Assembly: GCF_026239655.1 (NCBI RefSeq)
Contig: NZ_JAPIVO010000007.1
Span: 434,001 to 498,000 of the forward strand
Reading direction: 5' to 3'
From: Pedobacter sp. MR2016-24
Lineage (GTDB): Bacteria; Bacteroidota; Bacteroidia; Sphingobacteriales; Sphingobacteriaceae
Length of the DNA: 64,000 nucleotides
A program made the position numbers and the translations under genes. Numbering within the stretch: position 1 is the first letter of the stretch; every line of letters begins with the position of its first letter. The notes beneath the pieces are model-generated. The model saw nothing but the letters and a program-made list of their open reading frames with translations, did not search any database and was not told the DNA's origin. Shown here piece by piece: positions 33,856 through 42,915 of this stretch.

Positions 33856-35055
33856 ATGAATATTCTTGTGATCAACTCAGGAAGCAGCTCCTTAAAATAC
33901 CAATTGTTTAAAATGCCAGAGAAAGCTCCGGTTTGTAGCGGACTGGTAGAAAGGATTGGAATTGAAGGCGCGTTTATTAAACATTCAATATATATCGGAG
34001 GTAGGAAACTGACCATCGAAAAAGACAATTTTATCGCAAATCATGGCGACGCATTAAAGCATGTATTGGTACTCCTCTCAGAAGGTGAAAATGCTGTAAT
34101 CGCCAGTCCGGATGACATTACGGCTGTGGGACATAGAGTAGTGCATGGTGGCGAACATTTCTCCGGACCAACATTAATTACTGCCGAAGTGAAGCAGCAG
34201 ATCAAAAAATTATTCTCCCTTGCTCCTCTTCATAATGCGGTGAACTACAAGTGTATTGAGGTAGCGGAAGAAACATTTCCCGGGGCCAGACAAATTGCTG
34301 TTTTTGACACTGCATTTCACCAGAGTATTCCCGAAGAAGCTTACCGTTTCGCTATTCCCGAATGGTATTATAAGGAACATGGCATCAGGGTTTATGGTTT
34401 CCATGGTACGAGCCATAAATATGTAAGTGCTGAAGCTGCCAGATGGCTGAATAAACCAGATGCAAAGCTGATCAGCATCCATCTTGGAAATGGCTGCAGT
34501 ATGACTGCAATCAAATCGGGCAGATCGGTAGACACCAGTATGGGATTTGGTCCATTGAGCGGATTAATGATGGGCACGCGTTCAGGCGACATCGATCCGT
34601 CAGTGATCCTGCACTTAATGGAACACTCGGGCTACACCCTGGAACAGTTAAGCACATTACTGAATAAACAATCAGGCTTACTGGGTGTTGGGGGTTCTAG
34701 TGACATGCGGGATATCCGCAAGCTGGTAAGTGAAGGCAATCCTGCTGCAGAGCTGGCATTGAAAATATATGCTTATCGCATTAAAAAGTTTATTGGCTCC
34801 TACTCTGCTGTGTTAAATGGCGTAGATGCAATTTTATTTACGGCGGGTGTGGGCGAAAACGACAGCGCAATGCGGGCTGCCGTATGTAAGGAAATGGACT
34901 ATCTGAACATCGTGCTGGATGAACAAAAAAACCTGCAGTATAAAGGTGAAATCCTGGATATCGGCACCGAAGCTTCAAAAGTTAAAATACTGGTCATACC
35001 TACCAATGAGGAGTATGAAATCGCTGATCAATGTTTTGGTCTGCTGGCTGTTTAA
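33856..35055 (+). CDS. ackA: Acetate kinase
   Basis: A 399-residue ASKHA-fold kinase. The N-terminal signature VINSGSSSLKYQLF, the GFHGTSHKYV block (about 180-190) with the catalytic His, and FGPLSGLMMGTRSGDIDP are all intact, as is the late FTAGVGEND block. It turns acetyl phosphate and ADP into acetate and ATP, and acts with Pta encoded upstream. A terminator follows at 35069. Confidence 0.97.
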   Translation: MNILVINSGSSSLKYQLFKMPEKAPVCSGLVERIGIEGAFIKHSIYIGGRKLTIEKDNFIANHGDALKHVLVLLSEGENAVIASPDDITAVGHRVVHGGEHFSGPTLITAEVKQQIKKLFSLAPLHNAVNYKCIEVAEETFPGARQIAVFDTAFHQSIPEEAYRFAIPEWYYKEHGIRVYGFHGTSHKYVSAEAARWLNKPDAKLISIHLGNGCSMTAIKSGRSVDTSMGFGPLSGLMMGTRSGDIDPSVILHLMEHSGYTLEQLSTLLNKQSGLLGVGGSSDMRDIRKLVSEGNPAAELALKIYAYRIKKFIGSYSAVLNGVDAILFTAGVGENDSAMRAAVCKEMDYLNIVLDEQKNLQYKGEILDIGTEASKVKILVIPTNEEYEIADQCFGLLAV

Positions 35056-35068
35056 TGATACCTTCACC

Positions 35069-35099
35069 GGTTCTGTCGCTTTAATGACAGGACCTTTTT
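35069..35099 (+). terminator. Terminator of pta-ackA
   Basis: A 9-bp stem with one G-T pair (GGTTCTGTC at 35069-35077 with 35086-35094), an 8-nt loop and a TTTTT tail at 35095-35099, 14 bp after the ackA stop. Confidence 0.85.
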
Positions 35100-35121
35100 A
35101 ATCCTGTCAAATATAAATATC

Positions 35122-35189
35122 GTACTGTAAAGAAACAGTACTAGAAAGTATCGGGAACGTTCCCGAATAGTTAAATAGTTAAATAGTTA
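35122..35189 (+). promoter_or_regulatory. Operator region of the GH97 gene: LacI-type palindrome and triplicated 8-bp repeat
   Basis: TCGGGAACGTTCCCGA (35151-35166) is a 16-bp perfect palindrome with the central CG and AACGTT core common to LacI-family operators. A 7-bp inverted repeat (GTACTGT/ACAGTAC, 35122-35141) lies upstream and three tandem copies of AATAGTTA (35166-35189) lie directly downstream. The region is 30-97 bp before the GH97 start, so a sugar-responsive LacI regulator is likely. No such regulator gene is in the window. Confidence 0.65.
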
Positions 35190-35218
35190 GTAATGAATAA
35201 ACAAATATCAATCATAAA

Positions 35219-37321
35219 ATGCGCAAAATAGTATTAATAATCACGACTATACTAGGATCAGTATGGTATGCAGGGGCACAGGAAATTAATTCCCCTGATA
35301 AAAACCTGAGTATGAAGTTCGAGTTACAGGGAAATGGAATCCCTACTTACCAGCTTAGTTACAAGAAAAAAAAGGTGATCAAAACCAGTAAACTGGGTAT
35401 AGAAACCAAGGATGTCCCCGCTATGCTTAGTGGCTTCAGCGTCACTAATGCCGAGCAGAAGACGTTTGATGAAAGCTGGAATCCCGTTTTAGGAGAACAG
35501 AAAACAATTCGTAACCACTACAACGAGTTACTGGTTACATTAACACAAAAAGATATCAAAAACAGGTTCATCCGCATCCGCTTCCGTTTGTTTAATGATG
35601 GTCTGGGCTTTAGGTATGAGTTTCCTGAACAACCAAATTTAAATTACTTCATTATCAAGGAAGAGAGAACACAGTTTGCATTAGCGGGTGATCACAAAGC
35701 ATTTTGGTTACCGGGTGATTTTGACACCCAGGAATATAGTACGATGACTTCAGATCTTTCTGAAGTAAGAGGAAAGATGAAGGAGGCTGTTACGCCTAAT
35801 GCTTCTCAGACTACCTTTTCCCCTACCGGTCTTCAGACACCACTGATGATGAAAAGTAAAGACGGCTTATATATCAATATCCATGAGGCTGCCCTGGTAG
35901 ATTATTCAACCATGTCCTTAAATCTGGATGATAAAAATCTGATACTTGAATCCTATTTAACACCTGATGCAATTGGTGATAAAGGTTATATGCAGGCACC
36001 TGCACAGTCACCCTGGAGAACGATAGTAGTGAGTGATAAGGCAACAGACATCCTGGCATCTAAATTAATTCTCAACCTGAATGAGCCGACAAAATATAAA
36101 GACGTTTCGTGGATCAAACCCATTAAATATGTAGGTGTATGGTGGGAAATGATCACAGGGAAAAGCACCTGGGCTTATGCCGATATAGAAAATGTACAGC
36201 TCGGCGTTACAGATTATTCCAAATTAAAACCCAATGGAAAACATGCAGCCAATACTGCGCATGTGAAGGAATATATTGACTTTGCTGCAAAAAATGGTCT
36301 GGATGCTGTATTGGTAGAAGGATGGAATGAGGGCTGGGAAGATTGGTTTGGAAAAACAAAAGACTATGTGTTCGACTTTGTAACTCCTTATCCGGATTTT
36401 GATGTGAAAGAGCTCCATCGGTATGCAGCAGCGAAAAATATTAAAATCATCATGCACCACGAAACCTCGGGATCTGTGCGTAACTATGAACGCCACTTAG
36501 ACACAGCCTATAAATTCATGGTAAATAATGGTTATAATTCTGTTAAAAGTGGCTATGTAGGAAATATCATTCCCAGAGGAGAACATCATTATGGTCAATG
36601 GTTAGTAAACCACTACTTATATGCGATTACAAAGGCAGCAGATTATAAAATAATGGTTAACGCACATGAAGCTGTCAGACCAACCGGACTGAATCGTACC
36701 TATCCGAATTTGCTCGCTAATGAAGCAGCTCGTGGTACAGAGTATGAATCATTTGGAGGAAATAATGCCGACCATACAACAATCCTTCCTTTTACAAGAT
36801 TAATGGGTGGTCCGATGGACTATACACCTGGTATCTTCGAGACCAGAGTTAGTGCTTATAATCCTGAAAATACATCATTTGTACACAGCACACTTACCCA
36901 TCAGCTTGCCCTGTATGTAACAATGTATAGTCCGCTGCAAATGGCTGCAGACCTGCCGGAGACTTACAATAAGTTTATGGATGCGTTTCAGTTTATTAAA
37001 GATGTGGCGGCAGACTGGGATGAAACTGATATACTTGAAGCCGAGCCGGGAGATTATATAACAATTGCCAGAAAAGCGAAAAACAAAAACGAATGGTATG
37101 TTGGAGGAATCACTGATGAAAATCCAAGAGTAGCTCATATCTCCTTTAGTTACCTGCCAAAAGGACAGACCTTCACTGCAACTGTGTATGCAGATGGTAA
37201 GGATGCCAGTTATGATAAAAATCCTCAAAGTTATACCATAAGAAAAATTAAGGTAAACGCTAAAACGGTATTGAAACAACCTTTAGCCGCCGGTGGTGGC
37301 GTGGCAATAAGTATCAAATAG
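35219..37321 (+). CDS. GH97 family alpha-glucosidase (SusB-like, inverting type)
   Basis: A 700-residue secreted glycoside hydrolase. The signal peptide is residues 1-20 (ending GAQ). An N-terminal beta-sandwich (about 25-280) is followed by a (beta/alpha)8 barrel (about 290-560) with EGWNEGWEDWF, then HHETSGSVRNYERHLD (about 410), NAHEAVRPTG (about 481) and NEAARGTEYE (about 500), and a C-terminal beta domain. The Glu residues in the last three blocks correspond in order and spacing to the catalytic glutamates of inverting SusB-type enzymes rather than the Asp-based retaining group. It releases glucose from alpha-glucans or oligosaccharides, probably in the periplasm. It is a monocistronic unit between two terminators, behind a LacI-type operator. 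Confidence 0.92.
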   Translation: MRKIVLIITTILGSVWYAGAQEINSPDKNLSMKFELQGNGIPTYQLSYKKKKVIKTSKLGIETKDVPAMLSGFSVTNAEQKTFDESWNPVLGEQKTIRNHYNELLVTLTQKDIKNRFIRIRFRLFNDGLGFRYEFPEQPNLNYFIIKEERTQFALAGDHKAFWLPGDFDTQEYSTMTSDLSEVRGKMKEAVTPNASQTTFSPTGLQTPLMMKSKDGLYINIHEAALVDYSTMSLNLDDKNLILESYLTPDAIGDKGYMQAPAQSPWRTIVVSDKATDILASKLILNLNEPTKYKDVSWIKPIKYVGVWWEMITGKSTWAYADIENVQLGVTDYSKLKPNGKHAANTAHVKEYIDFAAKNGLDAVLVEGWNEGWEDWFGKTKDYVFDFVTPYPDFDVKELHRYAAAKNIKIIMHHETSGSVRNYERHLDTAYKFMVNNGYNSVKSGYVGNIIPRGEHHYGQWLVNHYLYAITKAADYKIMVNAHEAVRPTGLNRTYPNLLANEAARGTEYESFGGNNADHTTILPFTRLMGGPMDYTPGIFETRVSAYNPENTSFVHSTLTHQLALYVTMYSPLQMAADLPETYNKFMDAFQFIKDVAADWDETDILEAEPGDYITIARKAKNKNEWYVGGITDENPRVAHISFSYLPKGQTFTATVYADGKDASYDKNPQSYTIRKIKVNAKTVLKQPLAAGGGVAISIK

Positions 37322-37342
37322 CCTGACATAATTGTATAAGAA

Positions 37343-37373
37343 AGCCCTGTATTTTGATATACAGGGCTCTTTT
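37343..37373 (+). terminator. Terminator of the GH97 gene
   Basis: A 10-bp perfect stem (AGCCCTGTAT at 37343-37352 with 37359-37368), a 6-nt loop and a following CTTTTA tract, 22 bp after the stop codon. Confidence 0.85.
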
Positions 37374-37421
37374 ATACAATAGCACATTTGATAACGTTAT
37401 TATTGATAGCAATTATGTCAT

Positions 37422-37634
37422 TTACGAAGCTTTGAACCTAACTAAATTGAATTTCTGAACCAAATCAGGATTCAATATCTGCATTTCGCATTTACCATTT
37501 GCATACCAGATGCATCTGATTTCTCCACTTATCATATCAATTTCCGAAATTGTCATTTTTGGACTCCCTGTTTTCAATACTACGACATCACCAATAAAAA
37601 ATTGGGTGTCTATGATGTTGTTTAAATCTTTCAT
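37422..37634 (-). CDS. DUF2158 (YodC-like) small protein
   Basis: A 70-residue protein with the DUF2158 pattern FIGDVVVLKTGSPKMTI followed by IRCIWYANGKCE, which gives a small SH3-like beta-barrel. The function of the family is unknown. It is a single gene with start ATG 37634. Confidence 0.85.
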   Translation of the reverse strand: MKDLNNIIDTQFFIGDVVVLKTGSPKMTISEIDMISGEIRCIWYANGKCEMQILNPDLVQKFNLVRFKAS

Positions 37635-37757
37635 ATCAATTCTGTTACATCAATCTAACGTCAGATCGGTTCAATATGTTTTGCATTTATAAAAAAACGT
37701 ATTAGCAAAAAATGGCCACCAGATGTATTGCACTGATGAGCAATGGCTTCTATAAAA

Positions 37758-37994
37758 TTACGGCTTTTCAGGTACTCCCTTACCTGCACCAACGCTATCC
37801 GTTCCTCTGTCATTTCTAAAGGAATGTGTACTATCCGCTGGGGCAACACTTCCTGTATCAGTAGCTACAGTATCTGTTACAGAACTGTTATAAGCAGAGC
37901 TATCTGCCCCCTCTTTACTATCTTTATTCCCACTACATGCTGCTAATGTTATTCCTGCAAAAGCAAGCACCATTAAAAATTTTTGATTTCCCAT
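37758..37994 (-). CDS. Small Ser/Asp/Thr-rich lipoprotein
   Basis: A 78-residue lipoprotein from ATG 37994 (MGNQKFLMVLAFAGITLAAC), lipobox LAAC with Cys20. The mature part is low-complexity, rich in Ser, Thr, Asp and Gly (SGNKDSKEGADSS), with no recognised domain. Such small disordered lipoproteins are common in Bacteroidota. The longer frame from 38048 would bury the signal peptide, so it is rejected. Confidence 0.75.
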   Translation of the reverse strand: MGNQKFLMVLAFAGITLAACSGNKDSKEGADSSAYNSSVTDTVATDTGSVAPADSTHSFRNDRGTDSVGAGKGVPEKP

Positions 37995-38114
37995 AGAGTT
38001 AATTTTATTTAATAGTTTAACAATGAACAGCTTGAATGGTTTTATCATTCTTAACCAATATCGATCGTGAAAAAATGAGTAATATTTTCTCCTTAAAAAA
38101 AGATAACTTAGAGC

Positions 38115-38831
38115 ATGTGCGCCAGATATACACTCACTAAAAATGAAAAAGAACTGCTTATTGCCTATCTGGTAAAGCTACCACCTGACTACGAGCCAAA
38201 TTTCAATCTGGCACCTACACAAAAAGGACTGGTAATTACAGCAGATGAACCGGAGATTGCGCAGGAAATGCATTTCGGACTTGTGCCATTTTGGGCGGAA
38301 AGTAAAAAACTTGACTTCTCTACACTCAATGCAAGAAGTGAAGATGCACTTACGAAGAAAACTTACGCTCCTTTGCTTACACACAGAAAGACATGTCTGG
38401 TATTAGCTGATGGATTTTATGAATGGGATAAAAAAAGTGGTAAGCCCCTTCCTTATCGTTTTGTCTTAAAGGACAGGGATATTTTTGCCTTCGCAGGATT
38501 GTGGAGCCAGTGGAAAGATAGATTTTCGGGTGAGGTATACCGTTCTTTTACAATTATGACCACAAAGGCAAATGAAACTGTCGGCAAAGTTCATGATCCT
38601 AAATTCAGGATGCCCGTCATACTTGATAAAAACGAGGAAGAATTGTGGTTGAGTAAAGATATCAGTGTACCGGAATTACTAAGTTTATGTAATCCTTATG
38701 CAGATGAGCAAATGGAAAGCTATAGCGTTTCTACCGCAGTTAATGCGACGGTGATTAATAAAAAACCAAATAATAAACCTAGCCTGATACTTCCCGAAAA
38801 TCATTCATTATCTTTTAAACTACAATTATGA
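38115..38831 (+). CDS. SOS response-associated peptidase family (SRAP/YedK, HMCES-like)
   Basis: A 238-residue SRAP protein. The invariant Cys2 (MCARYTL) forms a thiazolidine link with abasic sites in single-stranded DNA; NARSE (about 75) and DGFYEWDKK (about 98, with the conserved Glu) and KVHDPKFRMPVIL (about 158, with the conserved His) complete the site. It shields abasic sites from strand breakage in the cytoplasm. The last four bases overlap the next gene (ATGA), so the two are co-translated although their functions seem unrelated. Confidence 0.93.
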   Translation: MCARYTLTKNEKELLIAYLVKLPPDYEPNFNLAPTQKGLVITADEPEIAQEMHFGLVPFWAESKKLDFSTLNARSEDALTKKTYAPLLTHRKTCLVLADGFYEWDKKSGKPLPYRFVLKDRDIFAFAGLWSQWKDRFSGEVYRSFTIMTTKANETVGKVHDPKFRMPVILDKNEEELWLSKDISVPELLSLCNPYADEQMESYSVSTAVNATVINKKPNNKPSLILPENHSLSFKLQL

Positions 38832-39262
38832 AAACCATATCAGCACTTATAGCATTTGTTCTGATCACGTCTCAGTCATTCGCCCAAAAAGCGGCAGACA
38901 AAGGAATTCAGGCAACTATTATCGCCTTCTTTGACGGAATGTCCAACCTTGATGATAAAGCAATCAGATCAACAGTTACGGCGGACTTTACTTTATTGGA
39001 AGGCGGTCTGGTCTGGAATGCAGATACGCTAATCAATCATCTGTTGCCATTGAGAAAACTGAAAGTGAAAAGGGTAAACAAATTTGAGTTTTTAACAACT
39101 GAACAGCATAAAGAAGTGGCATGGATCAGTTATTTTAATACTGCAGATTTTTTAATCAACGATAAGCAAAGGAGCATAAAATGGCTTGAAAGTGCTGTAT
39201 TAATTAATAAAAACGGAATATGGAAAATACAACTGTTGCATTCTACAGTTGTAAAACAATAG
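38828..39262 (+). CDS. Exported SnoaL/DUF4440-like (NTF2 fold) protein
   Basis: A 144-residue protein with a signal peptide (residues 1-19, ending QSFA) and an NTF2-like cone fold: GIQATIIAFFDGMSNLDDKAIRSTVTADFTLLEGG, then W-rich strands (EVAWISYFNTADF, RSIKWLESAVLI) and a final WKIQLLHSTVV. Such domains in exported Bacteroidota proteins are mostly of unknown function. It starts within the stop of the SRAP gene. Confidence 0.8.
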   Translation: MKTISALIAFVLITSQSFAQKAADKGIQATIIAFFDGMSNLDDKAIRSTVTADFTLLEGGLVWNADTLINHLLPLRKLKVKRVNKFEFLTTEQHKEVAWISYFNTADFLINDKQRSIKWLESAVLINKNGIWKIQLLHSTVVKQ

Positions 39263-39349
39263 ATTACAGACCTCTGCGTCTGACACAGCGAAGCAGACCG
39301 AATGATGACCGGGTTAACAATTTAACATGCAGGATTGACGAAAAAAAAT

Positions 39350-39357
39350 TATATTTG
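39350..39357 (+). promoter_or_regulatory. -7 element of the glycan operon
   Basis: TATATTTG matches the consensus TAnnTTTG perfectly, 26 bp before a short upstream frame and 94 bp before the GT2 start. No well-spaced -33 TTTG was found. Confidence 0.55.
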
Positions 39358-39382
39358 ACGAGTCTTTAACGACAATAACCAA

Positions 39383-39454
39383 ATGACATCAGCCTCTCAG
39401 CATAATGGCATACCTACATCTAATTTTATCCCTCTTATCATTGTAATCCTATGA
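39383..39454 (+). CDS. Possible 23-residue leader peptide of the GT2 operon
   Basis: ATG 39383 encodes MTSASQHNGIPTSNFIPLII plus VIL and ends in TGA that overlaps the GT2 start as ATGA. It begins about 25 bp after a perfect -7 element. The overlap suggests translational coupling to GT2; coding could be chance. Confidence 0.35.
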   Translation: MTSASQHNGIPTSNFIPLIIVIL

Positions 39455-40383
39455 GCCTGGTTTCTGTAGTCATTCCTGCTTATAATGAGGAAGACAATAT
39501 TGTTGTTATTATCGACAGATTAGAATGTGTTTTCAGACAAACTGAACTGAATGTAGAATTTATCATTGTAGATGACGGCAGTACTGATAAGACCGCACTT
39601 ATCCTGAAGACAATGGCGAAGGTTAAGCCTAACCTGTATTTCATAGAGTTTTCCAGAAATTTCGGACACCAGATTGCACTTAAAGCCGGGCTGGACAAAG
39701 CAATGGGAGACTGCATTATTTCACTCGATGCTGATCTGCAGCACCCACCGGAGCTCATTATTGAAATGTTACAAAAATGGCAGGAAGGTTATGAAGTGGT
39801 TTATACAAGAAGAATTGAAGATAAAAAACTTCCATTCATTAAACGAAAAACATCTTCCCTATTTTACAAAACACTAAATATACTATCCAGTATTAAAATC
39901 GAGGAAGGAACGGCTGATTTCAGACTGATGGATAAAAAAGTAATCGATGTCTTTCGTGATCTGGGTGAGAATGAACCTTTTATTCGCGGCCTCGTCAAAT
40001 GGATGGGTTACAGTCAGTTCGCAATTGACTATACGCCCAGCTCCCGGTTTGCCGGCGCAAGCAAGTATAATTTCAGGAAGATGGTAAAACTGGCGCTTCA
40101 CGGCGTGACCTCTTTCAGCATCAGACCATTATATACTGCAGCTTACCTTGGCTTCATCTTCTCCTTGTTGTCTGTATTGTATATTCCCTATGTATTGTAT
40201 TCCTTTTTCATGGGTATTGAAGTCGACGGCTGGGCCTCACTGATCATGACAGTGGTTTTCTTCGGTGGCCTGCAACTCATTATCCTCGGGATCATTGGTA
40301 TATACGTTGGGAAAATGTTTATGCAGACAAAAAACAGACCTAATTATATTATCAGAAATACAAACCTTCCAAATTCAAACTAA
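39451..40383 (+). CDS. GT2 family glycosyltransferase, polyprenyl-phosphate sugar synthase type
   Basis: A 310-residue protein. The GT-A fold (about 1-225) has VVIPAYNEEDNI, the donor-binding IVDDGSTD and the metal-binding DADLQHPPE, followed by two C-terminal membrane helices (about 232-255 and 268-292). This is the architecture of GtrB/DPM1-like enzymes that put glucose or another sugar on undecaprenyl phosphate. A GtrA-like flippase gene (42381-42860) lies in the same region, supporting lipid-linked sugar synthesis and flipping for envelope glycans. It is followed after 3 bp by the deacetylase gene. Confidence 0.92.
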   Translation: MSLVSVVIPAYNEEDNIVVIIDRLECVFRQTELNVEFIIVDDGSTDKTALILKTMAKVKPNLYFIEFSRNFGHQIALKAGLDKAMGDCIISLDADLQHPPELIIEMLQKWQEGYEVVYTRRIEDKKLPFIKRKTSSLFYKTLNILSSIKIEEGTADFRLMDKKVIDVFRDLGENEPFIRGLVKWMGYSQFAIDYTPSSRFAGASKYNFRKMVKLALHGVTSFSIRPLYTAAYLGFIFSLLSVLYIPYVLYSFFMGIEVDGWASLIMTVVFFGGLQLIILGIIGIYVGKMFMQTKNRPNYIIRNTNLPNSN

Positions 40384-40386
40384 GAT

Positions 40387-41178
40387 ATGGTAGTATTAAG
40401 TTTCGACATCGAAGAGTTTGATATGCCTTTTGAATATCAAAAAAACATCAGCTTTGAAGATCAGATCAGTATTTCGGTAACCGGTACCCATATCATTCTG
40501 GATCTGCTAAAAAAACACAGCTTAAAGGCTACATTTTTCAGCACTGTAATTTTTGCCAGGAATGCACCAGAGATCATTACGCGTATTGCTGCAGAAGGAC
40601 ATGAACTGGCTTCACACGGATATTATCACTCCGATTTTAAAAATGAGCATTTGCTTGAATCAAGGTTAATATTAGAAGAGCTCTCCGGTCTTCCGGTAAA
40701 GGGTTACAGAATGCCACGAATGATGCCTGTTGATGAGACGGAAATAAAAAAGGCAGGTTATGTGTATAACAGCTCTATTAATCCAACCTGGCTGCCGGGG
40801 AGATATAATAACCGTCATATTTCCAGAACATACTTTCAGCAAAGTGGTGTATGGCAAATACCGGCCTCCGTAAGCCCGATATCACGCTTTCCTTTATTTT
40901 GGTTATCATTTCATAACCTTCCACTATGGTTCTATAAACACCTTGTCTACCGGACATATCAAAAAGATGATTATATAAACATCTATTTTCATCCCTGGGA
41001 ATTCACTGACCTGGGGGATAAAGAGCGCTTCGGTTTTCCTGCTTATGTAAGTAAAAATTCAGGTAGCGCAATGATCAGCAGAATGGACAATTTTATGAAA
41101 TGGATTAATCAGAAAGGTTATCCTTCAGCTACACTATCCCATTTCATGGAAAATAAAGTTATACCGAAAACCAATTGA
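40387..41178 (+). CDS. Polysaccharide deacetylase (NodB homology domain)
   Basis: A 263-residue carbohydrate esterase 4 protein. The first motif is FDIEEFD at about residues 5-11, followed by ATFFSTVIFAR, HELASHGYYHSD (the metal-binding His pair, about 75-86) and GYRMPRM (the Arg motif, about 106). The C-terminal INIYFHPWEF matches the DUF3473 part of exopolysaccharide deacetylases. It removes acetyl groups from N-acetyl sugars; no signal peptide is present, so it acts on a cytoplasmic or membrane-linked glycan. It lies between the GT2 gene and the GT87-like gene. Confidence 0.9.
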   Translation: MVVLSFDIEEFDMPFEYQKNISFEDQISISVTGTHIILDLLKKHSLKATFFSTVIFARNAPEIITRIAAEGHELASHGYYHSDFKNEHLLESRLILEELSGLPVKGYRMPRMMPVDETEIKKAGYVYNSSINPTWLPGRYNNRHISRTYFQQSGVWQIPASVSPISRFPLFWLSFHNLPLWFYKHLVYRTYQKDDYINIYFHPWEFTDLGDKERFGFPAYVSKNSGSAMISRMDNFMKWINQKGYPSATLSHFMENKVIPKTN

Positions 41179-41189
41179 TTATTAAAGGC

Positions 41190-42413
41190 ATGTCATTACC
41201 AACGCTTCAAAACATTAAAATACCAGCTGGAGTTAGCAGCTTATTCAAAAGCAGACTATTCATCTTTTTTATCTTTATTCTTTTACCTGCAATTACCACA
41301 TATAAGCAATATCATCACGGTGGTCATCATAATAATTACCTGATATTTATCTACACATATTTCCATTCAGTTGATCACCTCAATCTTTTTACGGCCTATC
41401 CTGAATATGCAGATACAAATCACTACGGCCCGCTCTTCGCATTGGTGATCGCACCTTTCACCTATCTGCCGGAATTTATGGGGATGTATTTATGGGAAGC
41501 AGCAAATGCATTGTTTCTGTTCTATGCAATACAAACATTGCCGCTAAAAAACAGTAAAGTGACCGCTGTTTACTGGATCGTCGCCCATGAATTGCTTACA
41601 GCGATGTTCTCTTGCCAGATTAATCCCTCAATTGCTGCGATCATCATCTTAAGCTTTACGCTGGTGGAGAAAAAACAGAATTTCTGGGCTACCTGCCTGA
41701 TTTTATTTGGCACCTTCATTAAGCTTTATGGAATTGTGGGGCTTGCATTTTTCTTTTTTGCTAAGGAAAAACCTAAGTATATAGCCTATTGCGTATTCTG
41801 GACCCTATTTTTCTTCGCTTTGCCAATGGTATTTTTCGGGCCCTCCTACATTATACAGCAATATCAGGAGTGGTATATTTCACTCAGTGAGAAACAACTA
41901 CTAAATGCCTCGCTCACTTCAATGCAAGATATGTCTATTATGGGATTTGTAAGGAGAGTATTTCAAAATGCAGAGCTACCAAACTTACCATTTCTGATGA
42001 CCGGCCTCGCTGTTTTTTGTTACCCATACATCAGAATCAGTCAATATAAATCACTCAATTTTCGTTTGATGTTCCTCTCGTCTGCAATGATTTTCGCAGT
42101 TATATTCAGTAACTCATCGGAATCCCCTACCTATATTATTGCATTTTGCGGAGTTGCCATTTGGTTTATGATACAACCACGGCCATTACCTGTGCCAGTC
42201 CTCCTCCTTTTCATATTCGCCATCTTATTTACAACACTTGCGCCATCAGATATTTACCCGAAATTTATCAGAGATCAGTTTTTTGCTCGTTATTCGTTTA
42301 AAGCAGTGCCCTGTATACTGATATGGACTTATTTAAGCTATCAAATGATTTTTGAAAATTTCAATATACCTTCCAGGAGTTTAGCTTACACTACTGCGGA
42401 ACGTAACGTATGA
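41190..42413 (+). CDS. GT87-like (DUF2029) membrane glycosyltransferase
   Basis: A protein of about 407 residues from ATG 41190 (the TTG at 41175 would overlap the deacetylase stop). It has about ten membrane helices, and the first large loop contains TAYPEYADTNHYGPLFALVIAPF, typical of GT-C enzymes that take polyprenyl-phosphate sugars (catalytic acidic residue on the external side). Its substrate would be supplied by the GT2 enzyme upstream. The last 33 bp overlap the convergent GtrA gene. Confidence 0.8.
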   Translation: MSLPTLQNIKIPAGVSSLFKSRLFIFFIFILLPAITTYKQYHHGGHHNNYLIFIYTYFHSVDHLNLFTAYPEYADTNHYGPLFALVIAPFTYLPEFMGMYLWEAANALFLFYAIQTLPLKNSKVTAVYWIVAHELLTAMFSCQINPSIAAIIILSFTLVEKKQNFWATCLILFGTFIKLYGIVGLAFFFFAKEKPKYIAYCVFWTLFFFALPMVFFGPSYIIQQYQEWYISLSEKQLLNASLTSMQDMSIMGFVRRVFQNAELPNLPFLMTGLAVFCYPYIRISQYKSLNFRLMFLSSAMIFAVIFSNSSESPTYIIAFCGVAIWFMIQPRPLPVPVLLLFIFAILFTTLAPSDIYPKFIRDQFFARYSFKAVPCILIWTYLSYQMIFENFNIPSRSLAYTTAERNV

Positions 42414-42860
42414 TTGAAAAAGATAACTTAGACCAGAAAGTAAAATAATAATGAAGCACTGAGCCAGGGTTGCCGGAATATCAAAACGCCCTATTAATAA
42501 ATGGAGGAGAACATATTCCAGAAATATATTGGCTACAGTTAACCCTGCATAAAGACTAAGCTGTTTACTTACCTGCCCCTTTACACCCTGAAATACGAAA
42601 TACTTATTCAATAAGAAACCAACAGGAAAAGTAATGCACAGGGCTACAATATATGCAGCAATGTATGGTGTGATCACAAAACCTGCAAATGACACCAGGT
42701 TTCTGTCAAACAAATAATTATAACTAATATAGAATACGATTAGGTTTAATAATGCATTGCTTCCTCCACTCATCCCATATCTAAAGGTTTTGAGTGGTAT
42801 AATCCCCGCAAAAGGGGTATGAAAGAAAACTACAATTTTATTGAGGTAATAGTTAATCAT
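42381..42860 (-). CDS. GtrA-like family membrane protein
   Basis: A 159-residue protein with four membrane helices and the GtrA pattern: FRYGMSGGSNALLNLIVFYISY, then FPVGFLLNKYFVF between helices two and three, and a final LSYLFQSYVTFR. GtrA proteins flip undecaprenyl-phosphate sugars made by GtrB. It is convergent with the glycosyltransferase gene, but its location suggests that it completes the same pathway. Confidence 0.9.
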   Translation of the reverse strand: MINYYLNKIVVFFHTPFAGIIPLKTFRYGMSGGSNALLNLIVFYISYNYLFDRNLVSFAGFVITPYIAAYIVALCITFPVGFLLNKYFVFQGVKGQVSKQLSLYAGLTVANIFLEYVLLHLLIGRFDIPATLAQCFIIILLSGLSYLFQSYVTFRSSVS

Positions 42861-42915
42861 ATTTCACATATTAACAGCAAACCTAAAAAAATATATTGAA
42901 ATATTGGTCACACCA

